Shown here: positions 1-10,812 of the stretch, in pieces
Layout of the letters: each line of letters opens with the position of its first letter
How positions within the stretch are numbered: position 1 is the stretch's first letter
Assembly (NCBI GenBank): GCA_020137815.1
Contig: CM035350.1
Coordinates: 1,360,335-1,424,334, forward strand
Length of the DNA stretch: 64,000 bases
Reading direction: 5' to 3'
Source: Hormiphora californensis
Lineage: Eukaryota > Ctenophora > Tentaculata > Cydippida > Pleurobrachiidae
Made by a program: the position numbers and the translations under genes
Notes under the pieces: generated by a model
What the model was told of the DNA's origin: nothing
What the model saw: the letters and a program-made list of their open reading frames with translations, nothing else
Database searches by the model: none

Positions 1-612
1 GGAATCGGGTCCTGTGTCAGGTTTCGAGGACCCTCAGGGTCCAGCTTTAACATGAAGTCCCCTTACCCGGTTTTTCAAGTAAAAAACAACTTCAGTCCCC
101 TAAACCGAAATTCAAGAGAACATTTATTACCTTTAATGTTCGTAGGTTAACGTAAATTTGGGAAAAAAAAGGGGTTTTTAGGGATAAAATCAAGTTGTTT
201 GTATGGTTTTTTTCGGGGGAACCACACGGTGTTACAAGCCTCTCTTCCGGTTTTTTTTCTTTTACAAAAATTTTAACGATATCGCTACCTTTTATGTTTT
301 CGATTTCTATTTTAAGTCTATCTAGCTATCCCTTTTAAAAGCCTGCGTAATTTATTTCTCTTTGATCGTAAATGAGTACAACTGCTTCCCCTATATAAGG
401 ATACTAACGAATTTACAGCTTTTTTATCTCTCTAATTCTTTTTATCACGAATTTCTCTCCCTCTCTCTCTCTCTGAGAATCTGTAAAAAAGCCTGCCAGT
501 TACTGTAGTGATGACACTGCTGGGAGATACGGGATTTTAAAAAGATGAAAAGTGAGAGAAGAAGAATGCAGTAGAGAGAGGAGAGGAGAGAGAAGAAGGA
601 GAAGAGAGAGAG

Positions 613-649
<37 letters not shown>

Positions 650-1318
650 TCTGAGAGTCTCTTCTCTCTCTCTCTCATCCTCTCTCTCTCCTTCTCTCTG
701 CCTCTCTCTCTAGCTCGCTCTCGCTCGAGATGAGCTCAGAAAACTATCGACATGTTATGTAAGTTGCACTGCTGTCAACTGTTAGTTTGCAAATTAGATC
801 CAGTGTTTGTGGAGCTTTGGAATAGTTCATTATATCCCACAAACAGATAGAGTACAGACAGGGTACAGACAGACAGGGTACAGACAGACAGACAGCCATT
901 ATAGACTATAGTAGTTGTGTCTGCATCATGGCTTGTGTGAGAAGACTTTTCTATTCACAAAGCGGCGGGTATATTCCTATTGACGTCAGTGCATTATAAT
1001 TCAGGTTGTGTGAGTGCAGATCTTGGGCACTAAAAATACTGATAAGCCAAGCAAGTATAGATCTGTGTGTGTGTGGGTAATCTTGTGATAATCAGGTGTC
1101 CTGGCATCAACACTTACACTGTCAGAAGAAGATCGGCCGAATCGGAGGCGGGGCATTAGAAGGGTGAAGGGCGCAATCATCAGAAATACACCTCTGAAAA
1201 TTAGGGGACAATTTTGTAAATCTCAGAAATTGTTTAATATATTGCCAAGAAGTGCTTATAAATCTTGTAAGAATACTCTAGAATAGGAATGTGTGGTACA
1301 GTGTATATTGCGGTGCTC
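1..1318. other. Intergenic/unassigned, no gene seen
   Basis: I see no supported exon here. The stretch is AT-rich at its left end, has a GA/CT-rich low-complexity block around 461-715 and a short ACAGACAG-type tandem run near 855-893. Frames through the GA/CT block give only Ser/Leu or Arg/Glu repeats and are not genes. Confidence 0.5.
461..715. repeat. GA/CT microsatellite cluster
   Basis: Interrupted (GA)n around 575-655 is followed by (CT)n around 658-712, so the two halves are roughly inverted and could form a hairpin. No coding meaning. Confidence 0.85.
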
Positions 1319-1776
1319 TTACCCTACAAGTAGTCCCTGGTGGAGGAATGCAGCGTAGTTATAGCTCATCAGGTAATCCTGACTTGTCCCATCTGCCTTG
1401 TCGCCATACCCCAGATCCCAGGCCATGTAGAATAGGAGGGCACTGAATACCCAGGCCCCGATAATGTACAGGGGTAGTGTGACAATGGGGAAGTATTTAG
1501 CGAAAATGTAGACTGTCTGGAAGTAGAGCTTTAGTATCATTATGATTCCTGAAGAGAGAGAGGGGGGATTATTATAAAACATTATAAAAATCTCTCTTTG
1601 ATATTAAGTGAGTAATGAGGTAAGAATAAGAAGAGTAGTGAGGTACCTATGGCTATAAGGAGGTAGGTAAAGGATATAAGGATTATCTCTGCGGTCTTGT
1701 CATCTCCAGTCACCCAATCTTTAAACCCGGAGGTCAGGTCGGAGAAGTTCTTGGGAACAATACCACCCTCTGCCAT
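1319..1776 (-). CDS. Small two-exon integral membrane protein, unrecognised
   Basis: Two exons, 1776-1647 and 1548-1319, joined by a GT-AG intron of 98 bp. Phase 1 is conserved across the junction and gives 119 aa. The start is the ATG at 1776 (MAEGGIVPKNFSDLT). The N-terminal ~28 residues are polar. Hydrophobic stretches follow at about residues 31-52 and 63-87, so at least two membrane helices are expected. The C-terminal ~30 residues (after AWDLGYGD) are polar to mixed. No known family was recognised. The TAA stop overlaps a donor-like GTAAGAG, so an additional 3' exon further left cannot be excluded. Confidence 0.6.
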
Positions 1777-1792
1777 GATGGGACCTATACAA

Positions 1793-1859
1793 AGTTATGT
1801 AACTACCATAAAAAGTAACTACCATAAAAAGTAACTACCATAAAAAGTTATGTAACTAC

Positions 1860-1902
<43 letters not shown>
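1793..1902. repeat. Tandem GTAACTACCATAAAAA repeat ending in poly(A)40
   Basis: Four imperfect copies of a ~16-bp unit lead into an uninterrupted A run at 1863-1902. This may be a degenerating retroposon tail, but no body of a retroposon was recognised. Confidence 0.8.
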
Positions 1903-1904
<2 letters not shown>

Positions 1905-2043
1905 ACTACCATTATCAAGACCATGATAAATAACGGGCAAAAATCTGAGATGAATTTTTCAAGCTAGTGACAATAAATTGGGTCGATGATTAAGCTTTAA
2001 ATTTATTCAAATTCGCATGCACTAATAACGGACGGTCCGAGAT

Positions 2044-2076
2044 TCTTAATATGGTCCGTTACGGACCATATTAAGA
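2044..2076. repeat. Perfect palindrome, 14-bp stem with 3-nt loop
   Basis: CTTAATATGGTCCG is followed by TTA and its exact reverse complement. A short hairpin of unknown role. Confidence 0.8.
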
Positions 2077-2424
2077 TTTAAGGCAGCCTATCTGCTGTCC
2101 TGCCTTACGCTTCAGAATCTCATTGGGTCATGGTTAGGTCATAAGGGGTGATCACATAACCAACGGAGGCCCAACACATGTGTTCCGTCGTACATAATTT
2201 TTAAGGGGAAACTAATTTTGGCAAAAAATCACCAAAAATGTTAAATGTGTACGGAAAATGGGCAAATATTCTGTGTATTATCGGTCAGGAAATGTACTCT
2301 ATATTCTCTGTTGGTCAATACTCAATCGGAAACTCAATCGGAGAAACTTGCCAGAACAAAGCTGTAAATCTTTTCAAAAAATTTGTGAAAATTCCACGTC
2401 CGCTGACTTTGAAAAGCAAAGATG

Positions 2425-4110
2425 CAATGAAATTTCAGCGCGCGGCTTAGAATAAGTTAAAATTTGGCAGCGCTGTTAAAAAATTACCGAACACAGCTCG
2501 CGCGTTCCATTTTGCGCGCAGATGGGCGTCGCGACTTTCGTTTTTTCCAACTTGTCGCTTATTCAAACTCGAAAAATGAAAAATGTCAAAATTTGGATAA
2601 AGTTCGTCAATTTTGTTGAAACGGAACTGACGAATTTAAGAACAACTTCGTATCCGAAAAGGTGGAGGATTGGGTGAACCAAGTACGAACACTGTCCCAG
2701 ATCGCTGCTACGGAACCACAGTGTGCTTACAGTGGGTATACCTTCGGTCTGTCCAAGAAATGGCTTTTTCTGATGCGACTACAGAGGGGATTGAAGAACA
2801 GTTTGCACCTCTTGAGAACATGATCAAGTCATCTTTCATTCCAGCCCTTATGGGTTCCAACACCCCTAGCCATCTGAGGTATATTGCTGCCCTACCTGCT
2901 CGAGACGGCGGGCTAGCTATCCCCATCCCAACTACACAGGCTAGTGCTGAATTTGCGAACTCTACACAGGCTACAGAACCCCTGAAACAGCTGATCCTTG
3001 AACAATCTCTTCTTATCAGCGAAAAACGTGCTGATTCATGCCTTTGGGAAGCGAAGGGAGCGAAGGGCAGTGTATTAAAACTTAAACGTACTATTCAAAA
3101 TGCCGAAAAACAACAGGCATGTTCACTTCTGTCTGGTACTGACAGGCGTTTATTCGATGAAATATCATCGAGAGGAGCTTCAAGCTGGTTAACAGCTTTG
3201 CCTTTGAAGGAGCACGGTTTCGTCCTAAATAAACAACAATTCCGGGACGCCATTCTGCTGCGATACAACCTTCCCCTTGAAGATGTACCCGCTGCATGTG
3301 CTTGTGGCAAGGCGAACACTTTGGAGCACTGTCTCTCGTGTGCCCTGGGAGGTTACGTGTATTTACGGCACAATAACATCCGAGACCTCACAGCTAACAT
3401 CCTCGTGGAAGCCGGCTGCAAGGACGTTCGCATTGAGCCGCAGCTCCTACCCATAACTGGTGAAACATTCCAATACCGTTCTACTAACACTGCTAACAGT
3501 GCCCGTTTGGATGTTTCTGCCCGTAATGTGTGGAGTGACTTGGACAAAGTTTACACTGACATCCGTGTATTCAACAGTCTTGCGCCAACCAACATCGGCA
3601 AGTCTCTCCAGGACACTATGAGGAGACACGAGAGGGAAAAGGTTTTGAATTACAACGACAGAGTCCTTCAGGTCGAGAAGGCAACTTTCACACCTCTAGT
3701 CTTCTCAACAACTGGGGTTATGGGCCCCCAAGCGGAGGTGTTCTACAAGAAGGTTGCTAAACTTTTATCAGACAAAACGGGACATACTTACAACGATGCC
3801 ATCCGGTACATTCGTCTCCGTCTGTCTTTCTCGCTGCTGAAGACCATTCTCATCGCCATCAGGGGGTACAGGGGCAATAAATGGACACATTTTTGTAGCA
3901 AAACAAACGATTTTCACCTTATTATCTGATTTATTTATACTTAACTTATTACACCCGTAAGAGTAAATTTTATTTTTATATCTATTCATGTAAATAATAT
4001 TGTACTGACATATTTTCTATTTGAACCGGTACCCCGGCCTTCGCAAAATTTTGTTGAAAAGCGCTGCCTTATCCCTATCGGGGGCCAGCAACGTTTGCCA
4101 ATCAATTTTG
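2425..4110 (+). mobile_element. Decayed RLE-type retroelement with shared end sequences
   Basis: The central part (about 2645-3929) encodes the C-terminal half of a reverse-transcriptase/endonuclease protein. The left segment (about 2425-2560, containing GCGCGCGGCTTA and TTTGGCAGCGCTGT) is similar to 50697-50800. The right segment (about 4030-4110, AAAAGCGCTGCCTT plus GTTTGCCAAT) is similar to 50985-51055. Both flanks therefore recur together in a shorter locus that lacks the RT part. I infer an element family with an internally deleted relative at 50.7-51.05 kb. Boundaries are approximate and no target-site duplication was found. Confidence 0.55.
2645..3929 (+). pseudogene. RT/RLE endonuclease C-terminal fragment, frameshifted
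   Basis: A 419-codon open frame starts at an ATG at 2670, but family similarity to the intact ORF3 at 26884-30108 starts further upstream in another frame. The segment around 2652-2775 reads like the ORF3 region just after the RT palm, then shifts frame near 2780. Downstream the frame keeps the family signatures: GASSWLTALPL, a Cys-x-Cys...His-x3-Cys cluster (CACGKANTLEHCLSC), then a D...DIRVF spacing typical of the restriction-like endonuclease (RLE) of R2-type elements, and the conserved TFTPLVFSTTG tail. No RT catalytic motifs are present, so it is 5'-truncated and non-autonomous. It is clearly diverged from the 22-30 kb copies. Confidence 0.75.
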
Positions 4111-4877
4111 TCGGTCTGAACTGCCGACGGGTTAGCTGTTAGGGCTTCTCTCTAGGAAAATTATGATTATCTATCAAATGATCTTATCAATCGTCTTATC
4201 AATCGTGCATTTAGGCTTTCGCACTCACTCACTTCACAGTGGTGCTTCGTCACATTTGCCGCCTGCGTAGACCGCTAAACTTCAATGCTTTCTATGCGCT
4301 AAGTAGTTGTACTCCGTATAATGACAAACAATCAATTTTAGCGGTCAATCTATGTCGTAGACCGCGTTGTAGTCCCCGTCAGCCGTCATAGACCGCGTCG
4401 CAGGCTACGCTATGCAGGCTGCCCGCTGCCATTATGACGGAGCACCATGACTGTCATCACAAGACACAAGTTGTTGTGATTCACAACAAACTTTCATAAA
4501 ACTTTGATAAACTTTGATAAAACTTTCACAATATTATTTAAACAGTGAACTTATTTAAAACAGAGAACTTATTTAAAACATGCTTGTTTTAAACAACTAA
4601 ATTACGTACCCTGGATTAAAAACCATATGGTAAAATGTGTCATTGTTACTGAGAAATAACAAATATATCCACTATGTATGACGTTACTTGTCACAATGTT
4701 TGAAATCTGAAACTCTAACAACCATACCCCTATTATATATTAGATGGAGATGTAGAGAAAGAAGGGGTACATGTAATGTAAGATATGGTAAGTTACTCTA
4801 TTCTATTAGTTCCCTTAGTTTCCTGCCTTTTTGTTGCCTAGCTAGACTGTGTTTCGTGCGCCCCTTTTTGTTGTGAG
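4111..4877. other. Intergenic, contains a small foldback element
   Basis: No exon supported. The interval carries several repeats of GTAGACCGC-type sequence in both orientations between 4260 and 4400, inside the possible foldback element annotated below. The short frame at 4688-4876 has no coding character. Confidence 0.45.
4241..4446. repeat. Possible ~206-bp foldback element
   Basis: Imperfect terminal inverted repeats GGTGCTTCGTCA and TGACGGAGCACC enclose further inverted GTAGACCGC motifs. No convincing target-site duplication, so the element status is tentative. Confidence 0.4.
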
Positions 4878-5023
4878 GAAGTTTAGTTTTCTCCTTCCGA
4901 CTGGACAAAATGAGTAGACGGGGTAGAAGAACGAATGCAACAATTTCTACAATTACTGCGTTCTTCTACAATAAAACCCCCGTCTACTCATTTTGTCCAG
5001 CCGGAAGGAGAAAACTAAACTTC
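4878..5023. mobile_element. 146-bp palindromic MITE-like element at annexin 5' end
   Basis: Arms GAAGTTTAG... (4878-4933) and ...CTAAACTTC (4959-5023) are near-perfect inverted repeats with a ~25-bp loop. They share the cores GGACAAAATGAGTAGAC and GTCTACTCATTTTGTCC. The right arm recurs at about 9709-9745. It lies directly upstream of the annexin start codon at 5032. Confidence 0.7.
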
Positions 5024-5031
5024 TTGATATA

Positions 5032-8017
5032 ATGCGGCTAATAAACAATCGACCGATCCTTATTCTCCTTTTTGTTGTTATTCAACGTACTATTTTCTCC
5101 CAGGTTACTAGTGGTACAATTGGCGGCGATAGCAACTTCGACGCCGAGGTTGACGCTTGCAAACTCCGAATAGCCCTTAGAGAGGCAATTGGTAGGTATG
5201 GGCGGGGCTCCACATTTTTCTCATTCTCTCTTTTTTTTCTTTCTCACTCTTCCATTTTCAATTTCTCTCGCTCTCTCCGTTGTATAACTAACACCTGCCA
5301 GTTTGAATGTTACACCATTGTTTCAGAGAAGGATGTGGGTGTAGAAAATGCGCTTGCACAACTTCTCGTGACAAGGACCAACTGTCAGAGACAGGAGATC
5401 GAGGCTAAATATAAGGAATTATTTAATCTTGTAAGTAGAACGTGCACGCTTCATAATATTCTACTCTGGTCGGTTGAGAGGTATTCGCTTGTTGTCCTGA
5501 CCTGAACCATATTTGGCTGACAAGAAACGTCAAGTTGTAACCTGGCCGGTATTCCTGCACTGAATCCTAAACCATATAACATTCCCTCAGGGTTTATGTG
5601 AGCATGTTGAAGAGGTTGTTCAGAAGGGAAACTTCCTCGACTCAGTTAAGGCACTCTTGTTAAAACCACGAGTATATGATGCTGACTGCCTTCATGAAGC
5701 CATCGTTGTAAGTGTGATACTTGGAATTTAAAATCGTACTGTTTAATAATTAGGGATCCCATAAAGTAATGTCCGTGAAAGTGAATTAATACCATTTTAT
5801 GTCCGATTTCAGGATGGCAATGACAGTACAATTTGTGAAATTCTTGCCACACGAACCTGTCTCGAGATGGAGGAAATACGAGCAATTTATGAAAAAGGTT
5901 TATAATGTAACACCATTTCTTCTGTTTCTCATTATCGATTTCTCCTTTCTCTCTCTCTCTCTCTCTCTCCACTTCTCTCGTGACACAATTCATTCTGCAG
6001 AATATGAGTCAACGATTGCGAGCGATCTGGATGACTACTTGGAGTCAACTGCCTCACAGAAAGATTTTTATCTGAAGATACTGGATGTAGGTTGCAAACA
6101 GCTCCTCATGCTGCTGCGTGTATGGATATTTGACATGCTGACCCCCCACTAACCATTGCTCCATCTGCATCTCTTTTTTTCTCTGTCTCTCCCTGTCTCT
6201 GTCTCTTTTTCTCTCTCTCTCTCTCGCTCTTTCTTTTTCTCCCTGAGTTAATCTTCACAACCTATTTCTACACTTGACCGTTGACGATTTTCTATTCCGA
6301 AGAACAAAAGAGAGACAACACATCAATCACCTTCTCTTGACCACTCTCTCACACCCTCATCCCCCTCCCTCCCTCTCTCTATCACCCTCCCTTTCTCTCT
6401 AACACCCTCCCTTTCTCTCTAACACCCTCTCCTTCTCTCTACCAGTCTCCACGGAACACAACAACGAATGTTGATGGGGAAGTGACAGCAAGTGCCCTGG
6501 ACACGCTCATTAAGGTTTGATTGCCAATATATATTGTACCGCGAGAGAGAGAGAGAGTCTGACAGGATGGATAGTAGAGGTGGAAGGAATAGATAGCACC
6601 ATCACACAATCCCTGTCAATAATAACAGTGCTGTGTTTTACAGGCGGAGCAGTGTTTGTGGGATATGACCAAGTGTCCTGATGTTCTGGATATATTGGCT
6701 GGCCATAACTTCACCCAACTTAGAGCGATACTGCGGGAGTTCCAACGGGTAGGTTTATACACACTGTTCCTTGCTCGAGCCTTTATAACTTTTTAATGGA
6801 AGGGTTAAACTCATCATGTTTCTACTTGTAAACTCTAGATGAGATTCATAGAGTAAATCTGTCAGTGAGTATGGGTTGTTGCTACTCAATGGGACCTATG
6901 ACGTCATTGTGTTTCAGAGGAAAGAAGGGAACATGGAGATGCTGGAGAGCTCCCTAAAGAAGCACTGTAGTGACGATGTCCTATCTATGTGTATTGTTAT
7001 GTGGGGTGAGTACTACTACGGAACTCTTTTGTTATCTCTCACCCAGCATCACGTGTGTGTGTGTGGGAAGGCTGGCACAAAGATATCTATTATTCATCGC
7101 CTTCACCATTATACCAAATCGTGTACCTATTATAATCCCTCCCTCTCTCCCAGTGAAAGCAATACGAAATGTGACACAGTTGTTTAGCGAGCTTCTCTAT
7201 CTCTCTGTAACTTCACTGGCTGCAGATAGTGCACGGGTTATAAGGATTGTTGTAGGACGTTCAGAGGTGAATATAAGTGTGATAAAACACGACATTTTTT
7301 GTGCTGCAGCTGCAGGATCTGGATATGTTCTGTGTGTGTCAGTACCTTATGTATACGAGTTTGTGTGTATGTCAATGCGAGTGTGTACATGCTGCATCGT
7401 ATGGTCGAAAGTTAATTAGTTTGAGTTATCGGACTGCGCGCCGACTCTCATATGATGAAAGTATAGGTTGTTAGCATGGGTAGCGCGCGTTCTGTGTGTG
7501 TCTGATACCTCTGCTACCATCTCTCCACCTCTCGTAGCTGTCATCTTACGACCTGTCACAAGACGTACCCTTCTAGTTGTCATTGACAGGCAGAGTAGAG
7601 CGTCGTCTGACAGGGTGTCTTAACTTTTAATAACTTCCTCAAATAATGATAAGTATGAGTGATGAGTCCCCCAGACTCCCAATATTAGTGATGACCCTTC
7701 ACCCTGATATACGATGACCCCTGACTCGATATTATCACCCCGATATGACCCCCACTGACCCGATATTATCAATATCACCCCGATATGACCCACTGACCTC
7801 CTATTATCACCCCGATATGACCCCCTGACCCAGTATTATCAATATCACCCGATATGACCCCCACTGACCTCCTATTATCACCCCGCAGATCGATCTGACT
7901 CAGATAAAGTCTCACTACATGATGCAGTACAACAAGCAGCTTCAGTTGGCAGTTCAACAGAAATGTGGCAATGATCTCTCTTATTCCAATATAATTGCGT
8001 TGATTATCAAAAACTAG
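5032..8017 (+). CDS. Secreted annexin-like protein, 10 exons, 351 aa
   Basis: Exons: 5032-5191, 5327-5430, 5591-5707, 5813-5897, 6001-6086, 6446-6514, 6644-6748, 6918-7005, 7154-7266, 7889-8017. All junctions are GT-AG and the phases close to one frame ending TAG. The product has four annexin repeats: repeat 1 contains LLVTRTNCQRQEI, repeat 2 EILATRTCLEMEEI, repeat 3 is weak, repeat 4 contains GRSEIDLTQIK. The canonical type II calcium loop GxGT is absent or altered in every repeat, so calcium-dependent phospholipid binding may be lost. Unusually for annexins, which normally lack signal peptides, it starts with a hydrophobic leader (RPILILLFVVIQRTIFS), suggesting secretion. ATG 5032 was chosen over ATG 4993 because 4993 lies within the palindromic repeat. 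Family assignment is strong; function is inferred. Confidence 0.82.
7640..7888. repeat. Tandem GATATGACCCCC / TATTATCACCCC repeats in annexin intron 9
   Basis: Imperfect repeats built from CCCGATATGACC, CACTGACC and TATTATCA fill the 3' half of the last intron, and the final unit supplies the splice acceptor region (CACCCCGCAG). Confidence 0.7.
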
Positions 8018-8249
8018 AAAAGAAAAAAATACAAACACTCTTACACACACACACACAAACTCACGAACACAAACTCACATACAATTTCTTCTTATTAATG
8101 ACGCTTGCACATGTAAATATATAAAATGTTTACCCCACCTTAAAAAGCTGTTTTGCTCTCATGTGTCTATTATTTATTTTCAATAACCAGTCCAGCTGGT
8201 ATCACTGATACTATCAGAGGTTGGGGTGGTGATGATGGGATGTCGCTAA

Positions 8250-10713
8250 TTAAAAGCTGCCGGGTGCTCCCGGGCTTTCTGCATTCCTACAGGTGATGAG
8301 GACGAGACCAATGAGAGCGACAAGGGCTAGAGCCAAACCAACTCCAGCGAGGGCGTAAGGTCCTGAAAAGAGGGGTGCATTAGAAAACAGGTACTGAATG
8401 ATTTATATTGAACCATCTCTCCCCTCTATCTCCCCCTCCACCCTTTATATTATTACCTGTAAGGCTAACTGGTGTTGGTTCAGGTGTTTTGGGGCACTTA
8501 GGAGCGGTGAGACCGGACTGATCAATCTGCAAGGGGACGTGTAAAGATCAACAGAGGGTAAGTTTGTTGTTGGTTGTTTTCTCTTTCGAGTAGTCTCTGT
8601 TATGTTGGTTTGTTTGTCTGTCGTCTACTCTTTTGCCAAATATTCAACTCGTCAGTTTGTCTGTCGCCTCTTACCTGTCCCTTGAAGCACATATCAGTAT
8701 CATCGCTAGTCGTTGTCTCTTCACACAGATTTTCGAACTGCAGAAGAAGGGGGTATAGAAGCATAGGTCTATAATACCCAGAAATAGAATTAGCTGTCAG
8801 TAGAAACACGGAATAATGAATGGGCACACAGATAACTATGATATAGCTTGTGCTGATGAGGAAGTTTAGTCTACTGGGGGGGGGGGGACATGTTAATTGT
8901 TAATAAATCACCTCTTTTTTCGATTTTGTTAATTAACGTTAATTAACAAAATTAACAAAATTAACAAATGCTAAAAGACTGTTCTTATTGGTTAATAATA
9001 CGACTTTAACTGGTTTAATTTTATAGTTTAATGAATTATCTAACACATATTATATACCCAAACAAGGCCTTTTCCGATAACCAAAGTCCGACATACAGGT
9101 TTTTTGGCTCAAAATCGATAAAATTCCAAAAGTTATAAATATTTCAATTTAGCGTATAAAATCTCACTTTAACGTAATTTTCAAATTGGTAATCGATTCT
9201 TTGGACGTAATAAGATGATGTATGTACATCGTTTCTGTTGAAAAAAGAAATAAAATTTTCCCAAAATCAATTTTTTGGTCAAGGATTGAAAATTTGCTTC
9301 GCTACAAATCCTTATGTTTTTTTAGAAAAATTGATTTTTGGGATATTTTTCGTTTTAAGGTAAATTCATGAGTCTTATTTAGTTTTTAGGGTGCGAAAAT
9401 GTGGATTATTGTCATTTGACTTCAATTGCGGTTTAGTTTGGCTAGTATTTATTAACATTTACAAAATGGAATAAATCACTGTAGAAAAGCCGTAATAGAG
9501 GTAGTAGGGGTATGTAAATCGTACAGAATGAACAACTTTGCTCGCAGAACAAGTGTTAAATACTAAAAATACGTGCTAAAGGGGATTTAGATGACATAAA
9601 TGGCATTTGTTAACGTTTGTTAACCTTTTGTTAATTTGTTAATAAATCACCTAATTTCTCGATGTTAATATTAACAAAGTTAACAAAATTAACATGTCCC
9701 CCCCCCCCAGTCTACTCATTTCGTACAGCCGGAAGGAGAAAACAAAACTTACTCATTGATATGCGGCTAATAAACAATCAACCGATCCTTATTCTCTGTC
9801 AGCTTGGGCTGATAAAAAGTATAACAAACCTCATCCTCAAGATGCCAGTACTTTTTGAAGTTGATACACCCATCAAATAGTTCCTTGCAGTACCCCTTAC
9901 AGAATATATCTGATCGTGTAGACACGGAGGCATTTACACAATCCCCATCCTCGGGCAAACTGTAGTACACACAAGCTGGATGGGAGAGAGGAAGTTTGTC
10001 ATGACATGCTGAGTAGCACACATGCTGGGAAGAGAGGAAGTATGTGTGTCAGACAGTGAACATGACATGTTGAGTAGTAAGATTCAGGTATCGGGTTCGG
10101 GACACCCCCTCTCTCGCTCCGGGCATCACTGACTCTGACTCTAGCTCTCTCCCGGTGAGAATGAACCCAATTTCACACACACGTACCAGCGGCTGCTAGG
10201 TTATCAAAGTTGCAAGTTGGCAGCCACAGCTCCTCATCCCCCATGTAGGCTTCTACAACACCAACTGCCTCCCAGCCATATCCGAGCATGTCAGACAAAA
10301 GGGCGCTAGCGTCCCTCAACTTGCAATCCTGGGGTAGTTGTGTTAGACGGTTATTGAAGGTATATCATGCAATTCTAGTCATTCCATTTCATTCAGAAGA
10401 GAACTCTAACAATTACTTACGGATGTGCTCTTCAGGAGTTTTCCGATCTCGGCATCTTTATCACTGTCACAAACTAGGGAGCTATTCAGAAATGCATTGT
10501 ATTTGGTTCCATTGGTCAGGCTACTGCACGTAGTATAACCTGAGGATATAAATTAATCACCATTTCAAACAACACCAGCTAAACTATTTCACAAACACAA
10601 TAATCATGGAATGTTAGGAGGTTTAGAACTAACTCGGGCAGGTAGATGTGCAAGGTTTTATCATCAGCGAGAGTGGTACCAAAGAGACACGCAACCAACA
10701 GTACAAGAAACAT
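8250..10713 (-). CDS. Cysteine-containing type I membrane protein, 7 exons, 238 aa
   Basis: Exons (- strand): 10713-10634, 10523-10421, 10328-10187, 9975-9830, 8737-8675, 8526-8457, 8362-8250. All are GT-AG and the phases close to one frame ending TAA. The signal peptide is MFLVLLVACLFGTTLA. The ectodomain has several Cys residues (for example CKGYCKELFDGC) and potential N-glycosylation sites (LTNGT, LNSS, VNAS). A Thr/Pro-rich stalk precedes a single C-terminal helix (AGVGLALALVALIGLVLITC) with a short cytoplasmic tail of ~14 residues. No known family recognised. The exon 2 acceptor was set at the AG before 10523, because the alternative at 10540 breaks frame with exon 1. The intron between exons 4 and 5 holds an 833-bp MITE. 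Confidence 0.65.
8876..9708. mobile_element. 833-bp MITE with oligo-G termini and 8-bp target duplication
   Basis: Terminal inverted repeats begin with 12 G (left) and end with 11 C (right): GGGGACATGTTAATT against AATTAACATGTCCCC. The element is flanked by a direct repeat AGTCTACT at 8868-8875 and 9709-9716. Sub-terminal TTAATAAATCACCT motifs lie in both ends in the same orientation. An 8-bp duplication is typical of hAT and P superfamilies. No transposase frame is present, so it is non-autonomous. It sits in an intron of the 8250-10713 gene. Confidence 0.8.
9709..9796 (+). repeat. Copy of the annexin first-exon region (4981-5067)
   Basis: From TCTACTCATTT through GCGGCTAATAAACAATC to CCGATCCTTATTCTC this segment is nearly identical to 4981-5067, covering the right arm of the palindromic element and the annexin start codon with the first half of its signal peptide. 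Here it is on the strand opposite to the 8250-10713 gene, inside its fourth intron. Confidence 0.8.
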
Positions 10714-10812
10714 TTTGAGCTATTAGTAGGAAGTAGAGTTAGCATATCATCATATTACACATATTTACACAAGGATGGCCAACTCAAAAGTCGAAATGAT
10801 GGAATTAAAATG

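Larger units (their letters stand above)
1777..2424. other. Intergenic stretch with poly(A) and a palindrome
   Basis: No gene seen. It holds a 16-bp tandem repeat, a 40-nt A run and a perfect hairpin at 2044-2076, which are listed separately. Confidence 0.5.

Noticed and set aside
445-720. Open frames through the GA/CT tract
   Set aside because: Ser-Leu or Arg-Glu repeats caused by the dinucleotide repeat; no gene structure around them.
4993-5505. Single-exon 170-codon reading of the annexin start
   Set aside because: It runs through a CT-rich intron; splicing 5191 to 5327 restores the annexin repeat, and the ATG at 4993 lies in the palindromic repeat.
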